Numbered from the stretch's first letter, positions 46,771-59,166 are shown. The stretch: DNA of 64,000 nt from Anthonomus grandis grandis (GCF_022605725.1 NC_065548.1:17021644-17085643); one strand, 5' to 3'. Numbers and translations: made by a program. The notes: generated by a model not told the origin, from the sequence alone.

Positions 46771-48160
46771 CACCGACGACTAATCTACTTTTTTTGATGC
46801 ATGCATCCGGGAGAGCCTATAAGCCGACTTCTGTTGAAAGACGGAATGTGAATTCTAAATAATAATATTAATTTGTAAATTACACTTATGATCCACACGT
46901 TTAAAGGTGTGTTTACTTATTAGCCACCTTAATGTAAAATTTATTTAAATATATCTTATTAATCCTTAGTAAGAAATGTAGATTTCATCAAAATAATTTT
47001 TGATGAAAATCAGCTTCGAACTTATTGGAAAATATTCAGTTTACGAACGCCACTGGTAAAATATAAAGAAGCAGTTAAATAGGATGTCCTGGTTTAACAC
47101 TTTTATGGGTATCTATGCTGATTTGCCATTTTTCGCAATGCTTTGCTACGTTTTCGTGAAATTTAATATGCCGACTTATGAATTTAATATCCACCTTTAT
47201 CTCTTTGATCTTGCCTTTTCTCTTATTTTTTATTTAAGGCCTTAAATAATTTCTCACCTTCGATTCTGTTTATCCTTATCTGTTTCAAAGTTTTTATATG
47301 CAGAGACATTTTAAAAATTAACTTTTATTTTACTTTAAAATAATTTAATTAAAAAATAAACGTATTTTTATTAATATCCAAAATTTAAGCCTGTTAATTT
47401 TTCAAAATTTTGCAATTTTAATAATATTCCGTGTTAATCACTTATTTCTAAAAGTTATTGAAAAAAATGGATGAAAATTTTTCTGTGAAGAGATATAAGA
47501 GAAAAATATAAAAATAAAACATTCAAATTATAATATTTATTTAAGGAATTTACAGCCACCATTCAGAAAAATCTTTTAATACAATTTAATAAAATTCCAT
47601 TATTTTATAGTCTAATTATAATTCGAATAAAAATAAAAATATATTATATGCATGCACAGAACTAAATACTATTAATTTTTAAAACCATGAAAATTTCTGA
47701 TCATGCATTAAAACCATTCTTAATTTTATACGCTACTCGACTAATTAGCTATAGCTTTTGTCTACATGAAAATGTATATCTAATGACGAGAGAATAGACA
47801 TTACCCGATTAAAATCTATTTTAGGAACTTGCTGTTATAAATCCAAAAATACCATTTTGCATGTAATTTTTTGAACTCTTTAAAAAAGTTTCTTGATACT
47901 TTTTTTAATAATCAAATCGAAGTTCGAATATTCGAACCTCATAAAACGGTTGTAGCGGAAACCTACGTTCTAGCTTCTAGCAGTTCCATGTTAAGTTTCT
48001 ATCAATAAATTGTTTATTTTAGCCAATAGAGCTATATCAATATTTATGCTTATCACCGTTGTGACACCATCCGCTATGATAACAATAGTTTTTATAGCTA
48101 AGTGATAGATTTGGAATGTCTTTTTTCTACTTTATTTATTTATTTATCTTTTTTGCTTTC
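46771..48160. other. LINE 3' flank and upstream region of the V-ATPase gene
   Basis: AT-rich DNA without coding similarity. The last part (48121-48162) is a pyrimidine-rich tract ending CTTTCAG, a splice acceptor, so the rightmost portion is the intron before the first coding exon. The upstream non-coding exon and promoter were not identified. Confidence 0.45.
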
Positions 48161-48162
48161 AG

Positions 48163-48185
48163 AGTATTTATCCTAAGCCACCAAA
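48163..48185 (+). promoter_or_regulatory. 5' UTR of the V-ATPase subunit a gene, after a splice acceptor
   Basis: CTTTCAG ends at 48162 after a long pyrimidine tract, leaving 23 bases of leader before the ATG at 48186 (context CCAAAATGG, purine at -3 and G at +4). At least one non-coding exon must lie upstream. Confidence 0.6.
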
Positions 48186-51100
48186 ATGGGGGCAATGTTC
48201 AGAAGCCAAGAAATGGCCCTGGCGCAGCTCTTTATCCAGCCAGAGGCCGCATATTTTGCACTATCAGAGATGGGTGAAGTTGGTTGTGCTCAATTCAGAG
48301 ATGTGAGTATCTTTACATTAAAAACTAAATTAATTAACTTATTTTTTGTATGGACTCTATTTTCAGCTAAATAAAGACATCAATGCATTCCAAAGAAAAT
48401 TCGTAAGTGAAGTGAGAAGATGCGATGAGTTGGAAAGAAAACTGCGATTTATAGAATCAGAAGTTCGTAAAGATAACGTCAGAATACCCGATGTCAATGA
48501 ACTACCAAAAGCACCAAATCCAAGAGAAATTATTGATCTTGAGGTAAAAACAACTAAATTTCTAAAATTTTTCCAACCTGCTTATAAATGCCAGATAAAT
48601 TTAGAACTCAACCTGTACACAGTTAATTTTAATTACAACTTACACATACGACATATTTTTTGGTATTTAATTATGCATTTACGATATTTATAGATGAAGT
48701 TTGAACCACAGTAGATACGGATGTAGTATTAATGAGCTTTCATTATTGCATACATAATTTTAATAATAAAAGCCTTAATTAGATATTTTATTTTATTTTA
48801 AAATCTTAAAAACTTAAAAGATATGAGGTCAGTACGGCTATTATAATAGTTGCGTGATTTAATGCTTTTTAAAACATTAAAAAATTACAATAAGCTAAAA
48901 AAAACGAAAAAATCTGACAATAGTTAAAGCACTAAAACAAAATAGCCTCTTTAATTACAATTTCAATAATATATTGCCCTTGAATATACTATTGAATCTT
49001 TACAGAAATCTAAGTATTATGGAAATTCATCCAAAGATTTTATTAATTTTAAAGTAATAATAAAGGTGAAAAGTCCAACCAAAACAGTCATTACAAGTTT
49101 ACTTATAAATACAACTGTTTTGGAGTTATTGAATGTTTTTTCAATTAATTAAAAAAGCGAATAGAACGATATTGTCTGCGAAACAAAGGAAGCTCACGTG
49201 TTCTCCATTTATCTGTATCCCTTTGGAGTCCCCATCAATTTTTTTAAACATATTTGCCCTACCTGACTCCTCTGCTGAGTTTAATTTTCATTTTACAGTC
49301 CTTCAATGCAACTCGAAAATATGCTTTATCATACATATTCTTAATAAAAGTTGTATATCTCTACTTGGCATTTACTTAGGGCGTTTAATACAGCCTATGT
49401 TTCGATGGAGTCGAACGCTGTTTCATAATCCACAAAAGCTCTCCAAAGAGAAAGATTAAATTCATTTGCAAATCTACGATTGTTCTTATAACTCGCTCTT
49501 TTTGGAAATTAACACTACACTTTTCTAGTCCGCAGGTACATCACCTGCTTGCAGGTATTTATTATAAGGTATATTTGGGAGCTTTCAATTTGATCCTATC
49601 TTCTCCTGCTGCTCTTCCTTTTGGCATAATTGATGTAGGTATTTTAATCTCTCTACAACTTATATCTTATTTATAACTTACTTCTTTTGAGCTCACATAA
49701 TTATCTCTTTTTGCTTTTCGTTTGATTCACTTCGCGATGGAGTGACTTAGCTTTCATATAGGGATCGATAGAAGTCTTCTGTTATTATTTTTATTACTTC
49801 GATGTTATTTTTGTTTATGTATTTTGTAATGTGGGCTCGACTGTGAAATCTACTAGCATTTTCAAACTCTTTTAATCTTGTAACGTCTCCTTAATTTAGT
49901 GAATTTTATTTTTTTTTCTTTCAAGTCTTATTTTTTTTCTTGTGGTTTTATTTGTTTCAGTAATTTCGATGCGACTTACCGTCTCTAGATCTATTGCCTG
50001 GCATTTCGGAATAAGATCTATAGTTTCTTTCAGAAGTAGAGGTTTTTTTATCTGCCACTTTATGTGCTGTTTCTGGAATTCGCTATGATATTCGCTCTCT
50101 ATTCAAGAGAGTCCTATGGTTGGAACCTTTGGAGTGACACTCAAATCACAAAACAGTTTTACCTCTATTTATTTTATTCTCGACACGTCTTTCGCTATTA
50201 GCATCGCCTGATTAGCATCTTCGAGAGAAAATTAAAACTCGCTAACATCGTGTTGAGTGTATAGAATAAAATAAAGAGTTTCGGTTAGTGGTAAATTTGT
50301 TTTGTGCTTTTTCTCTTTAAGATGTAAACAGATTGAGTCTGTAATATTGTTCTATCGATGTTGTTGTTCAGTTGGTGCTAGTATTAGTCCTGTTTCAGTT
50401 TAAGTTCCTTGATTTCAATACTTTTAGACATTTCTGTGATGGGTTTTTGATCGTTCTATTTGTGTACTGAAATATAACTTGATTGATTGAAATATATATT
50501 GATCTAGATTTGATCATTCGATGGTCGCTCTCCATTTTGAGAGATTTAAGGATACTTGTATCTAAGAAAATGTTTTTATTATTGCCTGTTGTAAATCTCA
50601 TGTTTGCTTATTCCATTTGGGTGTTTCCAAGTTCAACACCAACCTTTTCTTCCCTTGATGTAGGTATTCATAATATACAATTTATTTTTCTTAATGTAGC
50701 TTAGCAGCATGTCGCCTTTCTCCTTTCTTGTTCCTAAGCCAAATACACTTACTCCTTTTTCTTCTGGATCTAGTCTCTTTCTGACTTTCACATTAAACTC
50801 TCACGTTAAAAGGACGTAATGTACCCTGCCACAATTTACAGCTTTATTTATTTCTTCATAAAATTTCTTGACTTCCTGATCCTCGTGGTCTCGCTTCATG
50901 TTAAAGCTATGACAACAGGCACCTAAAACCCTCTACTATCAGTACGGTCCACTAACTGTTACTTAAACGCCGCAGTGCACCATCTGCTACGACCGATCTA
51001 TCATTATAACCAATTGAAATATTCCCTACAACAAGCCGAGTATAATAGTTCGACACAAAAAGAAGAAAGAGGCGGTGATTATAGATATAGCAATACCAAA

Positions 51101-54100
51101 CACGCATAACCTGCTGAAGATCAAATAAGAAAACTGTGGAGACCTGAAAAATTAACGGTTCTGCCTATTATATTATTATCCATAGGAATCATACCCAAAG
51201 ACCTGCACAGAACTGAGATCATTAGACTACAGACTACATAACCTCTTTCAGCTACTACAGAAAGTCGTGATTTTAAAAACACACGAATAGTCAAGAATAG
51301 GTGACAAACCTTGGTATTGCACCTGCTTTTCGCTCTAAACTTTAGAAATATCTAGAAATAATAATTGCAATAAAATATAAAGTTTGATTTTTTTTGTACT
51401 AGCACCATTCACGTTTAACTATCCTGTTAGGAGACATAAAAATATGTTGGTCACTTCAGAAATTATTTTGCAAACGTATTCATTGGTAACTCGTAGATCT
51501 AATGATATTACTCTCTCGCTTTTACATTGTATGACGTAGTTTGCTATATTTTTTTTTATAAGAATTCTTACTCTATTGATCTTGCTCGTATAGTTTCCTC
51601 TATAAAATAGCATATCGCTGTTTTGCAATGTGATGCAACATGCTAACTTCCGACAATCCAACTATATGCCAGTTTATATCTTTTAGCTCTTCATCTAGTT
51701 CTATTATCCTTTCGCCAGTAGATTATGTACTGAGTGTTTAAATAAATTTTGAATTCTTTTATCTTTGTTAAAATACTAATATAGTGTGGTTTTTAGGCTC
51801 ACTTGGAAAAAACGGAGGGTGATATTAAAGAACTAACCGAAAATTCGGTCAATCTGAAGTCTAATTACTTAGAACTCATTGAGCTGCGCCACGTCCTGGA
51901 AAAGACACAATCGTTTTTTCTGGACCAGGATGAAGTTAATGGACATGATCCTGTTCATAAGGTATACTAATCAATACGTCATCTGCTTAAACATTTTACT
52001 AAGATATTTATTGAAACAGGCTCTTATCCCAGATGAACTGAACGTCTCAATACGGGGCCATCTTGGTTTTGTGGCTGGCGTGATCAATCGGGAACGAGTT
52101 CCTGGCTTTGAAAGAATGTTATGGCGTGTCTCCAGAGGGAACGTTTTCCTAAGACGTGCTGAGATCGAAAAGCCTTTAGAAGATCCACAAAGTGTAATCT
52201 TTTATAAAAAAACGAAAAAGCTCTGTTTAATATATTACAATTTTAGGGCAATGAATACTATAAAACTGTTTTTGTTGCGTTTTTCCAAGGTGAACAACTA
52301 AAAACAAGAATTAAGAAAGTATGTGCTGGATTCCATGCTTCTTTGTATCCCTGCCCCAATACACAAAAAGAAAGAGTTGAAATGCTGCAGGGGGTGAAGA
52401 CGAGGCTGGAAGATTTACAAATGGTTTTGAATCAGACTGAAGATCATCGGCAAAGAGTACTGGTAAGTACACTATCACAGATAAAACAGGCTTTAGTTAA
52501 AAAAATCCTTGGTTCTGTGCGGAATAATTGGTTTCTTTTTAACTTAACTAGCCTTTTAATTAAAAGAACAATTATAACATAAAGGTGTCATGTGGAGACA
52601 AATTAAAATACAGGTTTCGGGAATTTTTTTTCTGAAGATGGATACATCGTTAACAAAATATATGCAAAATAAAGTGTTTGTAATAGTCAAGTTTTTTTAG
52701 TAAAAAAGAAATTATGTGTATTTAAATAAATGCTGGTTTACTCGTGAATTTACGAAAGTCCTCTGTGGCTAAAAGAAAGATGGAACCGTCTTTAACTACT
52801 ATGTTTGTTTCTGATATCTGCTTACTAGGTATGCCTCCGTATAACGGATTAATAATCGCCTTAATATCAAGATTAAGAACTTCTAAAGCTAAAACTAAAC
52901 TTCTTCACTATCTACGTAGGGATTCAGAAGTTTTACTGGCGGATAGTATACACCCGATATACCCCTGGTACTACAAAAATTATCAAAAAAATAAAATAAA
53001 TAGGGATGACTTTATAAGTAGATCAAAATTGAGGAGATAAGCTACAATTTTTAAATTGCTAAAAATCTATAAAAATCGTTTTTTTTATAAAAAAAATATT
53101 TTTAATTTATACTTGATAATAATGACGAATTGTTGATGACAAGCAGAAAGTGAGTGAGATGTTAACTTCACTCCACAGGGAAGCATTGTTAGGGTGATTA
53201 GGTTGGTGCTTACCAACCTAATCATCATGTTTGCTTAAACAGAAAATAAGTCTTGCCCTATTAAGGTTATCTTCTCGAGATGTACTGAAGGCAGTAAATC
53301 AATTTTCAGCTCATGCATACAAGGTGAAGAATGCACTTTACCATTGTGCTGAGGAAGTTTTTGAAGAAAAGGAGGAAGGGAAAATTAACTTGATAATTAG
53401 TTATGTTCTTTACATAACCAATTTCACCACCCCAAGAAACTAACGAAAAAACCGAATCTAGACCTATTACAAGTTTTCTGTTTTAATGTAGGTGGCTTGA
53501 AAACAAAAACTGATGAACTGCATGGTTCAATATTATGCTGTAATTATGATGTTTTTGAGTTTGTTGCGAGTTGGCTTTCAGAGCAGTTTGCGGATGCTGA
53601 ATTAGCTGTGAATACCTTCAACTTATATTGTTGTGATAGGTCAAGAGCTGCAATAAATGTCCTAGAGAAGGCGTAACTATTTATGTTAAAGGTTACATAA
53701 GGGCTAAGAAATTTAGTCTAGAATACGATTTAGTGAAGCACTGATTTTTACGCTGTAGAATGAGTTGCAATGACTTTATTATAGGTGGGATACACATTTA
53801 CCCTAATTCAAACACTAAAAAAAAACGCGACGCGATGTGAGAGCCTACCACCTCCCCCGGCGCTTTTACCTGGTCCAAGCATCCGGGCCTCTCTGGCAGA
53901 CGTTCTTTCGGGCCAGAGGCCTAATAAACCCTACAGACATCTCGACGTGAGACTACAGACCAGCTCACATTCGCCCTGCACCCCGCTATACGCATTAAGC
54001 GGGGCTTGGGTCATCTCATCCTGAAAAGGAAGAAGAACATATTTCTTGTTAGCGTGATGGCTTACTGTCGTCCTTGTGTTGTTCTTCGGAGTTCTCTGTC

Positions 54101-57100
54101 GCGTGTTGTCCTGGTCGGGACGTCAGGTCCGGGGGGGCCGGTTGGTCCTAGAGGGCTGGTGTCCTGGAGGGCCGTGCGGTTCTAGAGGTCCGTTAGTCCT
54201 AGAGGACCGTTGGTCCTAGAGGGCTGGGTAGTCCTGGAGGGCCGGGTGGTCCTGGAGGGCCGGGAATTGGGATTTAGGCCTTCAATGGTTCGCTCTTCTT
54301 CGTGCTGCTGGATTGGCGTCGTAGTCCAGTAGTTCTTCTAGTAGTGGGTGTCGTGCTGCTTTCACGAAGTACTTCTGTGCCTTTTCCTTAAGGTGCTGTC
54401 TCAATGGTGTCCACTGGAGGTCTCTGAAAATGATTGTGTTACGCACATACCAGGGTACGTTCGCTGACGTCCTCGGGAGCCTCTTCTCGAATCGTTCTAT
54501 CCTGAGCAGGTGTGATTTAGCTGCGTATCCCCAGGCTAGGGATCCGTAGGAGAGCTGGCTTCGGGCAATCGTCCTTATAAGCATGAGCTTGGTCTTCAGG
54601 CTCATGATACTTTTACCGCACATGATGGGGTAGAGCTGGGCCATTGCTTGCCTAGCCTTGGTCAGCACCTCTGAGGTATGCATCCTCTAGGTCAGTTCTT
54701 TTTGTAGAGTTACGCCAAGGTACCTTGCTGAAGGACTCGTACATCATCCTGCTCGATGGTGACGGGTCGAGGAGACGGGCGCCTCCTTTTGGTAAAGAAG
54801 ACGCCCTGAGTCTTCGCTGCGTTGATCTGGATCTTCCAGGTGATGCCCCAATCAACGATCCTATCCATGGCCTCCTGCAGTATTCCACGAACGGTTTCAC
54901 CAGCGATGGCAGTGCAGGTGACGGCAGTGTCGTCGGCATAGATCGCCAGTGTTGTCCGCGGGATCCTGGGGATGTCATGAGGAAAGATGGATTATAGGAG
55001 GGGCCCCAGGACTGATCCCTGGGGAACTCGCGCCTCCAATTCATAGACTTTCAAATACTGATTTGTATGAAAGACATTGGCACACTCTAGGTATTCTCAT
55101 ACAACAATATGCTCAGTATAATTTTTTATATTTTTGGTGATTTTAACGTCCTGGATACCTTTTGGGAGAATGATGATTTTGGGGTGATTGTTAGCTGCCC
55201 CCTTAATTCAAATGGGTTAATTTTGAAATGAACACATGCTTTTCTTAGTTTTTTTTAGAAAGAATGGATACTATATCACAGGCTTATGTATTTGGATCTT
55301 ATTTTTACTGCAGCAGGTTATCTAATTGTAAGTGTAGCTGTTGACTACCTTTTTAATGATGCATAAAATCATAAGGTTTATAATTTTCAAATAGAATTGG
55401 ATAAAATAGAAATAAAATCTTAAGACTTTAGAAATGCTGACTATATTGGACTCATTTGTGTCGATTTGATTCTAAGTTTATGATAGATATTTGTTACTAA
55501 AACTATATTTTGAATTGAGATCACCTATTATATCTGACCCTAAAGGCTTCGACAATAACTTGGCTGTGACAAAATTTCAGATGGCTTTGCTCAATTTTTA
55601 TCTACTGTTTATAGTCAAAATGATAATCATGTATCTTTTCAACAGATTAGTGAGAGTATATCCATTCCTAATTCATATTTTACAGTAGAATTAATATTTG
55701 ACAATTTATCTCAATTACCACCAAAGCTAAGTTCAAGGCCAGGCAGTATACCAAATTACTTTTTGAGGAAGTTTGTAGGTACTCGTGCTTATCTTTTTTA
55801 GAAGATCATTAGATTTAGCATTATTCATTTCTAACTCATTGGAAATACAGTTTTTTGATGCCAATTTTTAAACCTAGGAAAAACATGGTTTTGGTCATGG
55901 TAGGTCTACTGTGGCCCATTTGCTGTTATGAGAGTTGACAGAGTTGCTCGATATTCTGTTGCATAAATTATCCCAATTAGGCTTTTCTTATGGTATCGTT
56001 TCTTGAATTGAAAGTTTTTCTTCTATGTTTCAACAGTTACGGATAGGGAGTGCTAGATCACGCCTTATCAGTGTATATATTTTTCAGTGTAATTTGTTGT
56101 AATATTTTTACCACATATTTTTACCAGTGGAATGCTTCCAATAACTTTATTCTTAAGTGTTCAAGTAATATGACCGTCCGAGATTTAAGAAACATTTTTA
56201 AATAAAACTTTGCATACTTTAGGTTTATTTCCATTTTCTAGTGGTAAATAGTAAAAACGAGTTTTTTCTCTCCTTGATTCCCCTTCATTCTTTTTTATGA
56301 CGTCGTAAGATATTCAAAACTTCTATAAAAAATGAATATTTGCAGCTTAGAGATTAAATGATGTTAAAAAATAGAATTCCTTCATTACAGTTTTCTTTAA
56401 TTTTTTAGTAACCTTAATATAGCACTTTAATGAGCAATCGCTATGAAAGTTTTGAACGGTCTTGGCAGCAATTATTTTACCTTGCAAATTAGGATGATCT
56501 TCTTCTGTTGGTTTTTTTCTTTTGGCAACAGTTCTGTTGGGAAATAACACCATTTTTTGCCATGAAAATGTATTCATGCAATGTATTCATATTTTGTTTT
56601 ATTTTGTTTATGTTCACAATTTTATGGACAACATCGATACTTAAAAAGTTCCCACAGGTCATAAAATAATCAGTTTCAAGTGATAACTTTTAAACGCTAA
56701 GACCATAAATATAACCCCTGAATTTTCATGAAACTGACAGGCTGGTAAGAAGACACAAGGTCAAAGTTTAGTTGTTACAGTCGATTTCAGTTGTTGTTAC
56801 AGTCAAGTTGAGGCACAGTCGCCGAGAAGTAGTGTGTGAGTTGAGTCGCGTGTCGTAATCGCAGTGGAAATGAGAAGTTGCTCACGGAGTTTTCCCTATT
56901 ATCCCTAATACCCAAGACCAGTTTCTCTCTTTCTCTCTCTTTACACCTTTAGTGACCAAGTTTATGATCCATGATCCCTTATAACCCAAAAATAGGCTAT
57001 AGTCAGAAGTGCAGTTACCTGCTAAGAAGCAAAAGTGAGTGTAAATAAGGTTAAATTAAGTATACATAAAGGCAGAAAAGACAATTTACACTTGGTTATA

Positions 57101-59166
57101 CTTATAGTGTAGTTGCTATTATTATAGTTTACACTTGCCTACTGAAAAACTATTCTTTTTTTCTACCCATAGATCTAGCAAATGAGCATATTTTGTATTG
57201 TACAAGCCTAATTCATTTATTAAAATAATAAGTTCAGCGTCATATAAGCTGTGGTCCTTCGATGAAGAAGAAAAAGTAAATAAAGACAATTCACTTGTAT
57301 TCTCCAGAGGCACAATCCAACATTGTATCCCCCTTTATTTGGAAAAAAACCAGACAGGAGTTCTTTTTTGAATAATTTCTTTTAGATATTTTTCGAAATC
57401 CCCATCTTTTTGGTTATGAGAGTTCAGCTAATTTGTTGGAACTGGCATCTTGGTCACTAGGTTGGGATTCGGAGCCAGATTCTGCAAATGGGTCTTCTGT
57501 ATCAAATATGTTGATATCTGAAAATAATAAAGATAGGCCACAATCATTTTACCTACTGCATCTTCAAAATTATTTTTATATTACTACTATTCTCATATTA
57601 ATGCATAGAAGTCTAACCGACGGTATATGTGGGTTAGGGCGACTTTACATTTTAAATTATGAAAATAATTTTAAATGCCTAACGAACTTACGCCCACATC
57701 TATCGATGGATAGCTGAAAATACTTAATTAACACATACATTTTCTGTAATAAACGTTATTTGGTAAATTTGTGTGTTAAACCACTTTGCATCTCAGACCG
57801 TCATTTGTAGGATGGTATTAATCTATTTCATTTACTACGCAATTAAATTTTATTTAAGTAATGAATGAAATAGTAAATATCATCTGAATAAAAAAAAAAA
57901 CGCGTGGTCTGTGCAAACCTGGGCGGAATGAGATTGTTTGCTAAAATGTGGGATGCTGGGTACCTAGTTTGAGTGTGGACAGAAAATCAAAATATATATC
58001 GGGGCGGATCTTTTAGGTTGCATCTGAGTTAGAATAATTTGTGGTATTATATTTCAGACGACTTTAAGTGTTAAAAATAAAAGTCTTAGTCCCTATCTTT
58101 AGCAGTTATCTTTTAGATTGTGTAGCTTGTCAAATACATATATTACAAAGCTGATTTCTAACTGGCAATATTTAAAAAAAAAATGAAAGTTAGGATAAAA
58201 CATAATCTTATAGAATTTTCAACATTTCTCCTACCTAAAAATTAATTATAAATAATTGCTTCTTCTAGGTTAGTGTGGCAAAAGAATTACAAAACTGGAG
58301 TATAATGGTTTGCAAAATGAAAGCAATTTACCACACTCTTAATCTCTTTAACATGGACGTTACTAAAAAGTGCCTTATTGGAGAGTGTTGGCTGGCTTCT
58401 TCCGAAATACCAGTTGTCCAGAAAGCTTTAGCTGATGGCTCGGTAAATATTCATTTACAAAACTCAATTTTTTTTTGGATAGATTAAATTTTCTTAGAGT
58501 GCCAGTGGAAGTTCCATTCCTTCATTTCTTAATATAATTAACACCAACGAAATGCCACCAACGTATAACAGAACCAATAAGTTTACCAGAGGATTCCAGA
58601 ATCTTATTGATGTTTATGGAATAGCATCTTATCGCGAGTGTAATCCAGGTAAAAAAATTAAACACTAAATTTTAAGATATACTAACCAATTTAATCTATT
58701 TTTTTAAGCATTATATACGATAATTACTTTCCCATTCCTATTTGCTGTAATGTTTGGAGATTGTGGACACGCAATTATAATGGCAGCTTTTGGTTTATGG
58801 CTAATCGTATCAGAAAAGAAAATTGCAGCGCAGAAAGGCAAAAGCGAAATTTTCAATATTTTCTTTGGAGGACGTTACATTATACTTCTTATGGGCATCT
58901 TCTCATTTTATACAGGGTAAATATGGCTTAAAGAAACATTTACTTTATTAATAATTTTTTATTCTAGGTTGGTATACAACGATATATTTTCGAAATCAGT
59001 AAACATATTTGGATCGGCCTGGCGAGTTAATCAGTCTACACTACCATCGGATTTTGCTTTCCATGGAGAAGCACACACTGATACAACTTACGAGGTACAG
59101 CTTACTCCCAAAGATAATTATCGTGCAGGATCTCCGTATTTTCTTGGTTTGGATCCAGCCTGGCAG
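48186..59166 (+). CDS. Vha100: V-type proton ATPase 116-kDa subunit a (V0-a), nine exons, 3' incomplete
   Basis: Membrane V0 subunit that forms the proton half-channels of the V-ATPase. Coding exons: 48186-48302, 48367-48543, 51797-51961, 52020-52193, 52247-52462, 58269-58442, 58498-58648, 58709-58916 and 58968-59166. All have GT/AG borders and join in one frame into 527 residues. Residues 1-39 (MGAMFRSQEMALAQLFIQPE, AAYFALSEMGEVG) are the signature start. 40-340 form the cytosolic coiled-coil domain (IRGHLGFVAGVINRERVPGF; ending HRQRVL). WSIMVCKMKAIYHTLNLFN, PPTYNRTNKFTRGFQ and DVYGIASYRE precede membrane helices from about residue 394 (TIITFPFLFAVMFGDCGHA; YIILLMGIFSFYTGLVYNDI). The usual FGDxGHG reads FGDCGHA here. 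The family has about 830-850 residues, so the proton-path arginine helices lie beyond 64000. No stops or frameshifts: functional gene. Confidence 0.96.
49120..51780 (-). pseudogene. RTE-like LINE relic (endonuclease to RT) in the V-ATPase intron
   Basis: Reading the minus strand from 51780: an endonuclease start with DINWHIVGLSEV (near 51680) and YRGNYTSKINRVRILIKKNI (51510-51570). Later, from about 50820, come VFGLGTRKEKGDMLLSYIKK and NKLYIMNTYIKGRKGW (50610-50750), matching the GLGxRNERGxxLxxF and NTxF of APE endonucleases. A linker is at 49900-50060, and the palm segment YETAFDSIET is near 49390-49420. It is nearly full length for the ORF but heavily decayed. It is antisense to the host gene. 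Confidence 0.75.
50900..51310 (+). pseudogene. R2/R4-like LINE C-terminal fragment
   Basis: Forward frames read YYQYGPLTVT and YDRSIIT (50940-51005), then KEAVIIDIAIPNTHNLLKIK (51070-51130), and later SIGIIPKDLHRTEIIRLQ (51180-51235). These are the same ordered motifs found at 46.4-46.8 kb (YYKYxP, IDVAVPNxxN, GxIPKxL). The fragment lies inside the antisense RTE-like relic, so it probably inserted into it. Confidence 0.65.
53195..53224. repeat. Hairpin: 13-bp perfect stem, 4-nt loop
   Basis: TGATTAGGTTGGT (53195-53207) and its exact complement (53212-53224) flank GCTT. GC content is higher than in the surroundings. Confidence 0.75.
53817..55051 (-). mobile_element. GC-rich Jockey-type LINE, 5'-truncated, with target-site duplication
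   Basis: TTCAAACACT (53807-53816) and TTCAAATACT (55052-55061) flank the block and restore the reading frame of the host LINE, so they are the target duplication (one mismatch). On the minus strand the block reads VPQGSVLGPLL (55020), then DIPRIPRTTLAIYADDTAVT (54920-54975) and INAAKTQGVFFTKRRRPSPR (54770-54830). After a frameshift come KTKLMLIRTIARSQLSYGSLAWG and PWYVRNTIIFRDLQW (54430-54600), then a 3' UTR with a minisatellite. GC content is far above the window average. Few disruptions: one stop or indel near 54985 and one near 54690. A run of A rather than T at the left border is unexpected for this orientation. Confidence 0.85.
54141..54264. repeat. Minisatellite, ~7 units of 17-18 bp
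   Basis: Repeats of GGTCCTAGAGGGCCGGT with single-base variants (TCCTGGAGGGC, TTCTAGAGGTC, TCCTAGAGGAC). It lies in the presumed 3' UTR of the Jockey-type LINE, and a further degenerate unit is present just before it. Confidence 0.85.
56347..57560 (-). pseudogene. Weak transposon-like coding remains, family not determined
   Basis: Three minus-strand pieces in order: an acidic stretch DTEDPFAESGSESQPSDQDA (57450-57520), DAELIILINELGLYNTKYAH (57190-57260, resembling a DLVRDLxLxKxxAELLxSRL segment seen in arthropod transposon-derived proteins), and 56347-56577 with NRTVAKRKKP and GKIIAAKTVQNFHSDCSLKC. None is a diagnostic domain, and stops separate them. A CT-rich tract lies at 56925-56945. Confidence 0.3.

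Larger units (their letters stand above)
48544..51796 (+). other. V-ATPase intron after exon 2 (3.25 kb)
   Basis: Donor GTAAAA at 48544 and acceptor TTTTTAG ending 51796. 48700-49110 is AT-rich without recognisable content. The rest is filled by an antisense RTE-like LINE relic that contains an R2/R4-like fragment. Confidence 0.85.
53450..56070 (+). pseudogene. Jockey/CR1-type LINE relic, split by a younger LINE
   Basis: From about 53470 the forward strand reads VFCFNVGGLKTKTDELHGSI, FVASWLSEQFADAELAVNTF and YCCDRSRAA, the start of an APE-type endonuclease. The frame reaches HIYPNSNT at 53816, is interrupted to 55051, and resumes in frame with DLYERHWHTL and IFGDFNVLDTFWEN (55130-55170), the usual GDFNxxxxxW. 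Fingers-region remains follow (FAQFLSTVYSQND near 55590, LPPKLSSRPGSIPNYFL near 55720-55765). It decays near 56070. Confidence 0.75.
52463..58268 (+). other. V-ATPase intron after exon 5 (5.8 kb)
   Basis: Donor GTAAGT at 52463 and acceptor CTTCTAG ending 58268. It holds an unidentified open frame (52744-53040, KTKLLHYLRRDSEVLL, not recognised and with no splice context for this gene), a hairpin at 53195, a LINE relic with a nested Jockey-type copy, and weak transposon-like remains. 57730-58260 shows nothing recognisable. Confidence 0.8.

Noticed and set aside
48303..48374. Extension of the first V-ATPase frame past 48302
   Set aside because: A GTGAGT donor follows the conserved residues QFRD, and the extension into the intron has no family similarity.
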